Positions 16,658 through 28,550 are shown, numbered from the stretch's first letter. The stretch: 64,000 nucleotides of DNA from Methanobacterium sp. (GCA_030017655.1 JASEIM010000011.1:1-64000); one strand, 5' to 3'. Numbers and translations are program-made. Notes: generated from the sequence alone by a model not told the origin.

Positions 16658-17079
16658 TAACTTCACCTTGCTTGATAAATAGATAAAACATGATTTTAAG
16701 AAACAAAAGTTTCATGTATCTTAACTAATTAGTTTATTATTTCATTTAATACGATTACTTTAATTATTTTAACTCTTAGAGTTTATATTAATTGATCGTT
16801 TGTGCCGGATTATTAAAGAGTAATATTAAAATAACATAAAGTTATTTAAGTCCTAAATATGCTATAAAGATTACTTAAAACTTATTTAATTACATACCTC
16901 ACTATTTAAACTTTAAATGGATATAAGTATAATATGATTTTATATTTTGCATAAATAATGGCAAATTGAAGGTCGTTGATCCATATAAAGAGATTCTAGA
17001 ATTGGGGATCGACAATAACAATGTATTTATAGGGACATGGAGAGAAAGAATCTAAGGAAATAGAGCAAATTTCCGCCCT
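16658..17079 (+). promoter_or_regulatory. Probable CRISPR leader region
   Basis: This 420-base AT-rich non-coding stretch lies between hisS and the first CRISPR repeat. The repeats end in ATTGAAAT on the plus strand, the usual 5' handle of processed crRNA, and the degenerate repeat is at the far right. The leader and promoter should therefore be here, reading rightwards. A 29-codon frame (16966-17055, TTG start) ends 24 bases before the first repeat and may be chance. No cas gene is seen. Confidence 0.6.
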
Positions 17080-20258
<3,179 letters not shown>

Positions 20259-20279
<21 letters not shown>

Positions 20280-20364
20280 CTCTATCAAAAATCATAGATT
20301 TTTGAAAGCGAGGATTTTTTGATATCTTGAAAAATTTTCGACGGCCTTTTCAAGGAAAAGGTTG
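20259..20364. repeat. Truncated last CRISPR repeat joined to hairpin element C
   Basis: The last repeat stops after its 21st base (20279) and runs into CTCTA followed by TCAAAAATC-ATA-GATTTTTGA (20285-20305), the same stem type as elements A, B, D, E and F. A second hairpin, CCTTTTC-AAG-GAAAAGG (20345-20361), lies just downstream of the HARP stop codon and may help end its transcript. The abrupt switch suggests that the array end was removed or overwritten when this element arose. Confidence 0.65.
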
Positions 20365-21027
20365 TTATTCATAATACTTCAAATATTCATTAAGCATTTT
20401 AGGGAACGACTTTGCACTCAAAAATCTAAGTCCAAGCCTTTCTGCCCATACCCTAATACCTTCATCAGCCGCTACAACACCTGCACCCAATTCCTTTGCA
20501 AGAAGTAGAACGTCAAGATCTGGCGCGCTGTCAAGGGTCCCTTTCCTTAAAGCTGCCCTGTAACGCTTTCTGAAGTCTTTTATGGCGTTTCCAATTATTT
20601 CCATTTCAATTTCAGCTTTGGCTTCGCCTCTTGATAATCTAACCATTGATTCAACAGCCGCCTCCCAGATGGCATTTTCAGATATCCTCATTCCTTTATT
20701 CATACGTTCCCTCATATCATGCACGTATTCATAGAAAATTTCTGAAGGTATCTTTGTGTCATATCTGTTAGGTGTTTTTTTAACTATCCATGTTTCAGCC
20801 TTAACCAGTATGCTCTCAGGGCACTCATATCTTCCCATATAATTTATAAATTCTTTATAAGTGATTGGGGGCATGTGACAGCTCATGTTTAGTTTTATTC
20901 TTGACTCTGCTATTAAATCCACCAAAACATCAACTGTTTTTATCAGTTCTCCTTCACCATATTCTTCTCTAAGCTGATTATCCGTAAATGCGGTTGTATC
21001 TAAAACAAACCTTTGTTTTGCAGGCAT
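20365..21027 (-). CDS. HARP: RNA-free RNase P of the Aquifex type (old name RNA ligase partner / UPF0278)
   Basis: The 220-residue protein matches the family long annotated as RNA ligase partner, now known as HARP, homologues of Aquifex RNase P, which trims 5' leaders of pre-tRNA without an RNA subunit. It has a PIN-like metallonuclease layout: FVLDTTAFTD at the N-terminus, a helical insertion around 90-150 (YVHDMRERMNKGMRIS) and catalytic acids in DSAPDLDVLLLAKELGAG and VVAADEGIRVWAE. In archaea it coexists with the RNA-based enzyme and its role is unclear. The ATG has GAGGGGATAAA upstream. It is monocistronic and ends close to the CRISPR array. Confidence 0.88.
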   Translation of the reverse strand: MPAKQRFVLDTTAFTDNQLREEYGEGELIKTVDVLVDLIAESRIKLNMSCHMPPITYKEFINYMGRYECPESILVKAETWIVKKTPNRYDTKIPSEIFYEYVHDMRERMNKGMRISENAIWEAAVESMVRLSRGEAKAEIEMEIIGNAIKDFRKRYRAALRKGTLDSAPDLDVLLLAKELGAGVVAADEGIRVWAERLGLRFLSAKSFPKMLNEYLKYYE

Positions 21028-21225
21028 TTTATCCCCTCAATCCCTAAATTCATCTTACAAATTAATAAAGTCTATCTATTATTATGTCAGCTGATGCTAT
21101 TAAATGAATATGGTTATTATATTTTCTTTTAATCCTGTTTTAATTTCTTATAGATTATTTCTTAAATTAACTTTAAAAAGTTTATAAATCGAGTGATATA
21201 AAATATTCTATTGAATTAGTATAGT
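21028..21225. promoter_or_regulatory. Divergent promoter region, HARP and aroE
   Basis: This 198-base AT-rich region lies between two divergent genes. On the plus strand TTTATAAAT at 21180-21188 is a good TATA box about 40-50 bases before the aroE start, implying a short leader. No clear operator repeat is visible. Confidence 0.4.
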
Positions 21226-22083
21226 GTGATGATAATGATAACCGGTAAAACAAATGTTGTTGGATTAATTGGTGATCCTGTGGAGCACAGCTTATCTCCA
21301 CCAATGCATAATGCTGCTTTTAAGCATTTAAATCTTGATTACATTTATGTTCCTTATCACGTGAAAAAAGAATCTCTGGGGAATTCAATATCTGGTGCTA
21401 AAGCCCTGAATATAAAAGGACTCAATGTTACAATCCCCCATAAAACAGAAGTCATTAAATACTTAGATGTCCTGGATAAACCTGCAGAGCTTATAGGTGC
21501 TGTTAATACTATCAAATTTGGTGATGATGAGGCTAAAGGATATAATACTGATGGAATAGGGGCTGTAAGGTCAATTGAAGAAGTTAGTAGCGTTAAAAAT
21601 AAAAAAGTTATTATTTTAGGGGCGGGAGGAGCGGCTCGTGCGGTTTCATTCCAGATACTTATTGATGGTGCAGAATCACTGGTCATTGGAAATAGAACAC
21701 CTGAAAATGCATTAAAACTTCAAAAAGACCTTATCAAAAAATTAAATGCTGATGTTAAAACCATTGATCTTGGAGAAGAACTTAAAAAAGAACTTTTAAA
21801 TGCTGATATTCTAATAAATACAACACCCATCGGCATGTATCCCAATATAGATCAGGAACCTCTTGTTAAAGCTGAAATGATGTGTAAAGATCTAATTTGC
21901 AATGATATCGTTTATAATCCTCTTAAAACAGGACTTCTTAAAGAAGCTGAAAAAGCAGGTGCAAAAACCGTTTCAGGAATTAAAATGCTAATATATCAGG
22001 GCATGGAGTCCTTTAAAATATGGACTGGCGTTAATCCTCCTTTAGATGTTTTTGAGAATGCCCTTAAAAAGCAGATAAAATGA
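21226..22083 (+). CDS. aroE: Shikimate dehydrogenase
   Basis: This NADPH enzyme converts 3-dehydroshikimate to shikimate. It shows the substrate site EHSLSPPMHNAAFKHL, catalytic-region NVTIPHKTEV, nucleotide loop ILGAGGAARAVSF and C-terminal YNPLKTGLLKEAEKAG. Three in-frame starts are possible (GTG 21226, ATG 21229, ATG 21235), and the true protein probably begins at ATG 21235 (MITGKTNVVGLIGD), as family members do. The TatD-like gene follows 18 bases later, so the two form an operon. Confidence 0.95.
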   Translation: MMIMITGKTNVVGLIGDPVEHSLSPPMHNAAFKHLNLDYIYVPYHVKKESLGNSISGAKALNIKGLNVTIPHKTEVIKYLDVLDKPAELIGAVNTIKFGDDEAKGYNTDGIGAVRSIEEVSSVKNKKVIILGAGGAARAVSFQILIDGAESLVIGNRTPENALKLQKDLIKKLNADVKTIDLGEELKKELLNADILINTTPIGMYPNIDQEPLVKAEMMCKDLICNDIVYNPLKTGLLKEAEKAGAKTVSGIKMLIYQGMESFKIWTGVNPPLDVFENALKKQIK

Positions 22084-22101
22084 TTAATCAAAGGAGATTT
22101 T

Positions 22102-22947
22102 ATGGAAAACATCAAAATAACAGACAATCACATACATGTTGACCCTAAAAATGGTGAAGGTCCCCTTGAAGTTGCAAAAAAATTTCATCGAGCTGGAGGA
22201 AGCGTGATGATAATTCCAAATAAACCTACATGGACAGTTGGAGCTTCATGTAATTTTGATAAGGCAATGCAACTTGTTATAAAATATACAGAAGAAATAA
22301 ACAATAATACAGAGGTTAAAGCTTTTCCAGTAGTTGGAGCCCATCCTGCAGAGCTTTCAAGACGTGTTGAAAACGGCGTGAAACTTGAAACTGCAGAAAA
22401 GATGATGATAGAAACATTAGAATCTGCACAGAAACTGGTTATTGAAGGAAAAGCAATTGGAATTGGGGAAATCGGTAGACCTCACTATGAAGTTTCATCT
22501 GAAGAGATGGAAGTCCACAACAGAATTATTCTATATGCAATGGAGCTTGCAGCAGATGCTGACTGTGCTATTCAGCTCCACACAGAAAGTGCTGGTGAAG
22601 AGCAGTTTTTAGAATTTGCAGAAATGGCCGATAAGGCAGGTTTAAAACGACACAAGGTTATAAAACATTTTTCCGGACCTCTTGTAGCTCCAGATGAAAA
22701 TCATGGATTAACACCATCTCTTATTGCAACCAAAAGCGTTATAGTTGAGGGGATTAAAAAAGGAAATAACTTCCTTATGGAAACTGACTATCTTGACATG
22801 AAAAGCCGGCCCGGAGCTGTTCTGGGCCCTAAAACTGTGCCTAGACGTACAAAAGACTTGCTGCAGAAGGGTATTTTAACTGAAGAAGATGCTTACAAAA
22901 TTCATGTGGAAAATGTGGAAAAGGTTTATGGAATTGAACTTGAATAA
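22102..22947 (+). CDS. TatD/amidohydrolase-like metal-dependent hydrolase
   Basis: The 281-residue TIM-barrel protein has metal-ligand motifs of the TatD/amidohydrolase superfamily: DNHIHVDPKNG (HxH), VVGAHPAEL, IGEIGRPHYE (Glu), IQLHTES (His), VIKHFSG (His) and METDYLD (Asp). The substrate is unknown; TatD relatives include DNases and D-aminoacyl hydrolases. AAAGGAGATTTT precedes the ATG. It is probably cotranscribed with aroE, but nothing ties it to the shikimate pathway. A second, more typical TatD-like gene is at 56001-56759. Confidence 0.8.
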   Translation: MENIKITDNHIHVDPKNGEGPLEVAKKFHRAGGSVMIIPNKPTWTVGASCNFDKAMQLVIKYTEEINNNTEVKAFPVVGAHPAELSRRVENGVKLETAEKMMIETLESAQKLVIEGKAIGIGEIGRPHYEVSSEEMEVHNRIILYAMELAADADCAIQLHTESAGEEQFLEFAEMADKAGLKRHKVIKHFSGPLVAPDENHGLTPSLIATKSVIVEGIKKGNNFLMETDYLDMKSRPGAVLGPKTVPRRTKDLLQKGILTEEDAYKIHVENVEKVYGIELE

Positions 22948-22970
22948 AAAAAAGATTATTTTTTTTTAAT
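22948..22970. terminator. Convergent poly-T/poly-A terminator
   Basis: The 18 bases between two convergent stop codons contain runs of eight A and nine T, so transcripts from either side end on a U run, the usual archaeal termination signal. Comparable short runs separate the convergent pairs at about 30572-30582 and 34830-34846. Confidence 0.5.
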
Positions 22971-23544
22971 GACTGCCGCCTATTAAGAAAGATATTACAC
23001 TGATAGCAATACCAATTATCACAATTTCAACACTTGTCTTTAAAAGACTTTCTCTGGAAACTCTACCAAGATATATACCTAATGCAACAAGTGCGATGAA
23101 ACAGGCAACTAAAGTTGTTACTAGAGCTGTCATTCTATCTCCAATTATTAAGAAAGGCACCACAGGAACAAATGCACCTATAAAACTTGAAAATCCATGG
23201 GTAAACATACTCATGTAAATCCTTCTTTTGGCTTGCTGGTGAATGAGGGTATCATCAAGCTCACCTTCATTTAACATCATTTTTTCTTCAAGTTCACGAA
23301 GTGTTCGGGACTCTTCAGCCCTTTCACCAATAAAGGAACCAAAAGCATTGGACATGGCTAAAGCAATTCCAACACTAAGTCCAGTTAATCCTACGACAAA
23401 ATTGGATATTTCAACACCACCAGCGGCTGAAACACCACTTGCTGCAAGTGTTCCACCCATAACAGCGAGTATTCCATCCATGGTACCCAGTGCAACGTAT
23501 CTGCTCATTTTAAGGTATTCTTCAATGAATTCTTTTATGTTCAT
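22966..23544 (-). CDS. VIT1/CCC1-family membrane protein (iron/manganese transporter-like)
   Basis: The 192-residue protein has family hallmarks: VALGTMDGILAVMGGTLAAS (first membrane helix with Asp and Gly), GLSVGIALAMSNAFGSFIGE, a charged cytosolic loop RAEESRTLRELEEKM with Glu residues, then three more hydrophobic helices. VIT1/CCC1 proteins move Fe2+ or Mn2+ out of the cytosol. This shorter archaeal branch lacks direct evidence, so the metal is inferred. Confidence 0.75.
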   Translation of the reverse strand: MNIKEFIEEYLKMSRYVALGTMDGILAVMGGTLAASGVSAAGGVEISNFVVGLTGLSVGIALAMSNAFGSFIGERAEESRTLRELEEKMMLNEGELDDTLIHQQAKRRIYMSMFTHGFSSFIGAFVPVVPFLIIGDRMTALVTTLVACFIALVALGIYLGRVSRESLLKTSVEIVIIGIAISVISFLIGGSH

Positions 23545-23578
23545 TTGTTATTTTTCTCCTTTAAACAAAAAATAAGGT

Positions 23579-24790
23579 TTAAGCCCTTCCAAGCTCCTTA
23601 TGCGCCCTTGCAAGATGTCCTGCAGCTAATGCACCCATTAATGAAAGCTCTCCGGCGAGAACAGTCCCTGCAACGATTTCTGCGAATTTATGAACCTTCT
23701 CATTACCATAACAATCCATGATTTCAAGGCATTCCCGGGCTGTATCTATACTTGTACCACCACCCACAGTTGCAACAGGCACGTCTGGAAGTGTAACTGA
23801 GAAATAAAGGTCTCCATTTTCTTCTTCTGATGCGGTGGTTATTCCAATACTTCCTTCAACTATGTGGGCTTCATCCTGGCCTGTAGCTAAGAACATAGCT
23901 CCAATCATGTTTGCGTATTGCGCATTAAAGCCCATACTTCCAGAAATAGCAGATCCTATAAGATTTTTAGAGGTGTTAACCTCTACAATGGCTCCAGCTG
24001 TAGCTTTAAGTTTTTTCTCAACTATTTCTTTAGGAATGAGGATTTCTGCGACAAAACTTTTACCTCTTCCTTCCACAAGGTTTAAGGAAGAGGGTTTTTT
24101 ATCAACACAAACATTTCCACTTAATGCAACTATATGGGCGCCAGTTTTATGTGTTAAAAGGCTTAAAGCTGCTTCAGTTGCTATTGTAACCATATTCATG
24201 CCCATGCTGTCTCCAGTTGTAAACACAAATCTAGGATAGATATACCTGCCGACTATAAGTATAGGGTCAATTTTTATAAGCTTTCCATGTCTTGTAGTTA
24301 CTTCCGCTGCCTTTTTAAGCTCTTTAAAGTTCCTTTCAATCCATGCTTTAATTTCAAGTGCCTCAGACACGGATTTGGCCTTTATAACTGGTGCTCTTGT
24401 CATCTTATCGTCGATAATTTTGGTTGTGACACCGCCTGCTTCAGCTATAACAGAATATCCTCTGTTTACAGATGCTAAAAGTGCCCCTTCAGTTGTTGCG
24501 AGGGGTACGTAAAATTCACCCTTTGCATAATCACCATTAACTTTAAGTGGCCCTGCGATTCCAACAGGGATTTGAATGGCACCTATTGGTTGTTCTATGT
24601 TCTTTTTAGAGGCGGCTTCCATATCGATGGAATAATTTGATAAATGTTCAATTTTGGAGTTGCTTACTTCTTCTATGAAACTTCGTCTGATCGTTACTGC
24701 TTCATCAATGTTATCAGTGTATTTTTCAATTTCACGAAGTTTTATTTCCCCCTTCTTGATTTTATCTATAATTTCTCTTTCATCAACCAT
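23579..24790 (-). CDS. hmgA: 3-hydroxy-3-methylglutaryl-CoA reductase (class I)
   Basis: This NADPH enzyme makes mevalonate, the committed precursor of isoprenoid archaeal lipids. The 403 residues contain QIPVGIAGPLKV, catalytic Glu in LATTEGALLASVNRG, GDSMGMNMVTIA (Asp), and the C-terminal GELSLMGALAAGHLARAH with catalytic His. It is the soluble archaeal form without membrane anchors. The ATG has GGTGAAATT upstream. It is separated from sucD by 125 bases. Confidence 0.96.
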   Translation of the reverse strand: MVDEREIIDKIKKGEIKLREIEKYTDNIDEAVTIRRSFIEEVSNSKIEHLSNYSIDMEAASKKNIEQPIGAIQIPVGIAGPLKVNGDYAKGEFYVPLATTEGALLASVNRGYSVIAEAGGVTTKIIDDKMTRAPVIKAKSVSEALEIKAWIERNFKELKKAAEVTTRHGKLIKIDPILIVGRYIYPRFVFTTGDSMGMNMVTIATEAALSLLTHKTGAHIVALSGNVCVDKKPSSLNLVEGRGKSFVAEILIPKEIVEKKLKATAGAIVEVNTSKNLIGSAISGSMGFNAQYANMIGAMFLATGQDEAHIVEGSIGITTASEEENGDLYFSVTLPDVPVATVGGGTSIDTARECLEIMDCYGNEKVHKFAEIVAGTVLAGELSLMGALAAGHLARAHKELGRA

Positions 24791-24915
24791 AATTTCACCA
24801 GTATACCTTTTAATATGTTAAAAACTAAAAATTACTTTTAATAATCATTAAATCAAGATATTGTATTTTATATGAAAGTTATATAAAATAAATTTTAGTT
24901 ATGTTATGGATGTTA

Positions 24916-25776
24916 TCATAACATGTTTTTTATAATTTCTACGATCTCAGATGGCCTGGATGCGACATTTACCCCTGCTTCTTTTAGGGCATTCATTTTA
25001 CTTTCTGCAGTTCCACTTTCTCCTTCAATTATGGCCCCTGCATGTCCCATTCTTTTTCCTGGAGGTGCTGTAACCCCTGCAATGTAAGCTATGACTGGTT
25101 TGGAAATTTTTTTAGCTATATATTCTGCTGCTTTTTCTTCTGCATTACCGCCTATTTCACCGATCATAACCATTGCATCGGTTTCATCATCTTCCTCAAA
25201 CCTCTGCAGTACATCTGCATAGTTCAATCCAACAACAGGGTCTCCGCCTATGCCTAAACATGTGCTTTGACCCATACCTGCATTTGTTATCTGGTATGCG
25301 ACTTCATATGTGAGAGTACCGCTTCTTGATACTATTCCAATGTTACCTTTATCAAATATATGTGTAGGCATGATTCCAAGCTTTCCAACGCCTGGAGATA
25401 TAATTCCAGGAGTATTAGGACCTATTACTACAGTATTATTTCTTTTTGCATATTCTACAATCTGCATTGAATCCTGGACAGGGATATGTTCGGTTATTAT
25501 TACAACGAGGTCAAGCTGTGAAATGGCTTCGTATGCAGCGTCCTTTGCAAATGGTGCAGGGATAAAAATTATTGATGCATTAATATCCAGTTCTTCCTTT
25601 GCCTCTGCTATTGAATTATATACATTGACCGGGCCAAATTTTTGACCCCCTTTCCCTGGTGATGTTCCTGCGACTATCTGCGTGTTATAATCAAGCATAT
25701 GTTCAGTATGGAAAGATCCTTGCTTTCCTGTGATTCCCTGTACTATACATCTTGTATCTTCATTCAGAATTATCAT
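24916..25776 (-). CDS. sucD: Succinyl-CoA synthetase alpha subunit
   Basis: The CoA-binding, phosphohistidine-carrying subunit joins succinate and CoA in the incomplete reductive TCA branch of methanogens. It has QGITGKQGSFHTEHMLDY, GTSPGKGGQKF, IGPNTPGIISPG and the active-site His in GKRMGHAGAIIEG. The beta subunit sucC is not adjacent. The ATG overlaps the stop of the preceding unknown gene (ATGA) and has AGGTGAT upstream, so the two are translationally coupled. The partial TfrB-like gene at the right edge would provide succinate from fumarate. Confidence 0.95.
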   Translation of the reverse strand: MIILNEDTRCIVQGITGKQGSFHTEHMLDYNTQIVAGTSPGKGGQKFGPVNVYNSIAEAKEELDINASIIFIPAPFAKDAAYEAISQLDLVVIITEHIPVQDSMQIVEYAKRNNTVVIGPNTPGIISPGVGKLGIMPTHIFDKGNIGIVSRSGTLTYEVAYQITNAGMGQSTCLGIGGDPVVGLNYADVLQRFEEDDETDAMVMIGEIGGNAEEKAAEYIAKKISKPVIAYIAGVTAPPGKRMGHAGAIIEGESGTAESKMNALKEAGVNVASRPSEIVEIIKNML

Positions 25777-26510
25777 CTAATCACCTCTCCTGAAACTTTC
25801 ATTCTCTCTGAGAGAGGTACTGCTAAATCCATTACATTTCCATTCATAAAAGCAGAAACTGACATTATAATACCTCTCGGAATTACATATGATGGTGATC
25901 CTCTTCTTACAAGACGAACGTGCTGATTACCTATTGCAGCACCCACCATGGCCCCTGCTACAGTTCCAACGCTTTCAATATCATCTATTGTTGCAACCAC
26001 AACCGGATCATCTGTTTGGTTTGAAACATAGCCTATACCTGGGATTTTAAGAGTTCCATCAACTCCTCCACCCCCAATATCATTAACGTTGTCCATGCCT
26101 TTAGCTGCTTTCATTACTGAATCAGCAACTTTACCAACAATTTCTTCCCCACCATAAGTGTCAAAAGCTATTATAACAGCGTCAGGATATCTATCCTGCC
26201 TTATTTTAGCTTCAGCATAAGAAATACCCTCTCCTGCGCCCTTTGATGTCTCTGATATTCCTTCTATATCTCCAAGATTTTCTGCATTTTTTCGGAGTAT
26301 CTCAATTATTTTAGAATTAACGGATTCAAGCTTATCATCCTCAACAAATGCGCTTATAACAACGTCATCTCCAGTAATATTAGTTAAAGCTGCTTTATAA
26401 GCTCCTGAATCTATTAATTCAGGGATATCTTTTTCTATATTCCTAATAAGAGAGCAGCTGCAAGAAACATCATTTATTGAGATATCTGCACCAATAGCAG
26501 TTAATTTCAA
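25773..26510 (-). CDS. Conserved unknown protein coupled to sucD
   Basis: I do not recognise a characterised family in these 245 residues. There is an N-terminal cysteine pair in SINDVSCSCSLI, a glycine-rich centre (NVNDIGGGGVDGTLKIPGIGY) and a C-terminal stretch of small residues, VGTVAGAMVGAAIGNQHVRL. There is no signal peptide or clear membrane helix. The start is TTG with AGGTGAT just upstream. Its stop overlaps the sucD start by four bases, so it is made with succinyl-CoA synthetase and may act on a CoA or C4-acid step. That link is inference from position only. Confidence 0.7.
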   Translation of the reverse strand: MKLTAIGADISINDVSCSCSLIRNIEKDIPELIDSGAYKAALTNITGDDVVISAFVEDDKLESVNSKIIEILRKNAENLGDIEGISETSKGAGEGISYAEAKIRQDRYPDAVIIAFDTYGGEEIVGKVADSVMKAAKGMDNVNDIGGGGVDGTLKIPGIGYVSNQTDDPVVVATIDDIESVGTVAGAMVGAAIGNQHVRLVRRGSPSYVIPRGIIMSVSAFMNGNVMDLAVPLSERMKVSGEVIR

Positions 26511-26695
26511 TTGATCACCTTTAATAGTTAAACATGTAATTTTATATAAGCTATATTTTGATGAACTTGTTTTTAAAGATTTTGTGAAATATTTAATAAA
26601 CTTTAAAAAAAATAATAGAGATTAATAAATGAAATTTATAAATATTAGTTTAATAAATATTGAAAGATCTCCAAAAATGACAAGGTAGTATTGAT
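26511..26695. promoter_or_regulatory. Divergent promoter region, sucD operon and aroD operon
   Basis: This is a 185-base AT-rich intergenic region between divergent operons. Several A/T-rich TATA-like stretches are present (for example TTTATAAATAT near 26636-26646, about 50 bases before aroD). No clear operator is seen. Confidence 0.4.
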
Positions 26696-27358
26696 GTGTT
26701 AGGAAAAACGATGATTTGTGCCCCTATAATGGAAAAAGAATCCAAGTATATTCTTAAATCTGCTGCTCGGGCAATTGATCTTGGAGCTGATATTTTAGAG
26801 TTTAGAATTGATACTCTGGAAAATCCTGATTCCAGTGAAATTCAACAGTTAATAATAGATATTGACCACCCAATAATCGCTACCAATCGAATAAAGTCAG
26901 AAGGTGGATTTTTCAGTGGAACGGAAGAAGAAAGGATTTCCATACTTATTAAAGCCGCTGAATACGCAGATATAGTTGATATTGAATTACAGACACATGA
27001 TAAACTCCGAGGGAAAGTTATAAAAGCTTCAAAATCAAATATAATATCATACCACGATTTCAAAAAGACCCCTACATTTGAGGAGCTTTTGGATGTGGTT
27101 AAAAAGGAAAAAGAAATTGGAGATATAGCAAAATTTGCCGTTATGGCCAAAAATTATAAAGATACCCTAACTGTCTTAAAAGTACTTTTAGAAGTTCAAA
27201 ACACAATTGGAATATCTATGGGAGAAATTGGCAAATATACAAGAGTGGTTGCACCACTTTTTGGTTCTCCCATCACATTTGCATCAATAGATAAAGAATC
27301 TGCCCCGGGACAGTTGGATATTGAAACAACAAGAAATATTTTAGGAAATTTGCGGTGA
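26696..27358 (+). CDS. aroD: 3-dehydroquinate dehydratase, type I
   Basis: This Schiff-base enzyme removes water from 3-dehydroquinate. The class I features are seen: ADILEFRIDTLE, catalytic His in IISYHDFKKTPT, Schiff-base Lys in IAKFAVMAKNYKDTL, and MGEIGKYTRVVAPLFGSPITFA at the substrate end. The start may be GTG 26696 or ATG 26711 (MICAPIMEKE), the latter with AGGA upstream. The S26 peptidase gene follows with coupled translation. With aroE it gives two shikimate steps in this window. Confidence 0.94.
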   Translation: MLGKTMICAPIMEKESKYILKSAARAIDLGADILEFRIDTLENPDSSEIQQLIIDIDHPIIATNRIKSEGGFFSGTEEERISILIKAAEYADIVDIELQTHDKLRGKVIKASKSNIISYHDFKKTPTFEELLDVVKKEKEIGDIAKFAVMAKNYKDTLTVLKVLLEVQNTIGISMGEIGKYTRVVAPLFGSPITFASIDKESAPGQLDIETTRNILGNLR

Positions 27359-27362
27359 TAAA

Positions 27363-28001
27363 TTGAAAACAAGGTCATGGTTAATTATAGGAATTATAAT
27401 AATAGGCATTATAGCAAGTTCGGCTTTTTATATTACCCAGGGAATGAGCAACGTTGATATAACCCTGAAAACTGATGGGACAAGTGTGGATGTTCAAGCA
27501 TCTTCACTTTTTGAAACTCCTCCACAGATGACGGCTGAAATGGAAAGGAAGGCTATGGAAGATATACAGGATCCCCATAGTTCTGTTGAAAGCATTAAAA
27601 AGGATTTATCAGCCATTGCCAAAAAATATAATTATACCGCTGACGTTACTATCAAATCACAATTTGGAACTGATCAACTTCCAATGCCTGCCACAGTAAG
27701 TGGAACATCAATGGTTCCAACTTTACAGGATGGCCAGGACATAATTGTTTTAAAAACCAAGAACATAAAGGTAGAAGATATTGTAGTTGCTTTTCACCCG
27801 GATTATGGCATGATTGTCAAAAGATTAAAAAAAATTGAAGGAAATAGGGTCTATTTAATGAGCGACAACCGACAAGTAGAAGTTTATACCACTGAAACAC
27901 CTCTTCCGGATGGTGCTGTGGAAATTCAGACTATAAAAAAGACTCCTCTTGATACATGGCTTTCAAAAGACAAGGTAATAGGAGTTGTAAAAGAATATTA
28001 G
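27363..28001 (+). CDS. S26-family (type I signal peptidase-like) membrane protease
   Basis: The 212 residues have one N-terminal membrane helix (SWLIIGIIIIGIIASSAFYI) and a long outside domain. The catalytic Ser is in SGTSMVPTLQDGQDIIVLK, and the second box reads YGMIVKRLKKIEGN, with a Lys where archaeal and eukaryal Sec11 enzymes have His. This makes it a bacterial-style Ser/Lys dyad. LMSDNRQVEV resembles the later box E (SDNR). The start is TTG directly after the aroD stop, with GGTGAT spanning that stop, so it is coupled to aroD. The substrate is unknown; a specialised peptidase beside the housekeeping Sec11 is likely. Confidence 0.75.
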   Translation: MKTRSWLIIGIIIIGIIASSAFYITQGMSNVDITLKTDGTSVDVQASSLFETPPQMTAEMERKAMEDIQDPHSSVESIKKDLSAIAKKYNYTADVTIKSQFGTDQLPMPATVSGTSMVPTLQDGQDIIVLKTKNIKVEDIVVAFHPDYGMIVKRLKKIEGNRVYLMSDNRQVEVYTTETPLPDGAVEIQTIKKTPLDTWLSKDKVIGVVKEY

Positions 28002-28041
28002 AGGGAAGAAACCTATTTCCCTCATTTATTTTAATTATTAG

Positions 28042-28248
28042 ATGATTTTAATGAATGGAAAATACAGAAAGGATATATCTCCCCAAACTGAAGTTTACAT
28101 TGTCTTAAAAAAAGATCAACGCTCAGGAAAGTTGACTCGAGGAACAGTTAAAGATATACTCACAAATTCGTCTTTTCATCCCCACGGAATTAAAGTAAAA
28201 TTAAATGATGGCCGGATTGGTAGAGTAAAGCAAATTATCAAGAAATAA
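28042..28248 (+). CDS. YwbE-like (DUF2196) small protein
   Basis: This basic 68-residue protein matches YwbE/DUF2196: NGKYRKDISPQTEVYIVLKK, DQRSGKLTRGTVKDILTNS, HPHGIKVKLNDGRIGRVKQI. The pattern is a small SH3-like barrel, probably nucleic-acid or ribosome associated, but the family has no tested role. The start is ATG 28042 or ATG 28051. It follows the S26 gene by 40 bases and could share its transcript. Confidence 0.75.
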   Translation: MILMNGKYRKDISPQTEVYIVLKKDQRSGKLTRGTVKDILTNSSFHPHGIKVKLNDGRIGRVKQIIKK

Positions 28249-28550
28249 ATACTTCTTCTAAACTCATTTTGAACTTTGTAGCCCAGATATATATTATCCT
28301 AATTCAGCAGGTCTCTTAACCCTCTTTACCCCCTTTTACGTGATATGATTTTTATAATTAACAATACAATCATTTTTTTTTTGAATTTCCCCGGTAAAAA
28401 TCAAAATCCATTAAGATTCCACATCCTTTAGGGCCTATAATTCCTTTTTAACAAAAAAAATGTCCTTTATTGTCTAATTTTTCATTAAAAACTAAAAAAT
28501 AATTAACATTTATATCATATTATAATAAAGAATTATTTCAAGGTCATAAA
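28249..28550. other. Intergenic region without recognised features
   Basis: This 302-base stretch is rich in T and pyrimidine runs (for example CCCTCTTTACCCCCTTTTAC near 28320-28340). No gene, tRNA or strong repeat is seen. The last 50 bases contain TTTATATCATATT, a likely TATA element for the membrane protein gene at 28551. Confidence 0.4.

Noticed and set aside
20365..21027. HARP gene considered as a CRISPR-associated gene because it borders the array
   Set aside because: It belongs to a widely distributed family found without CRISPR, and it lies at the distal, truncated end of the array.
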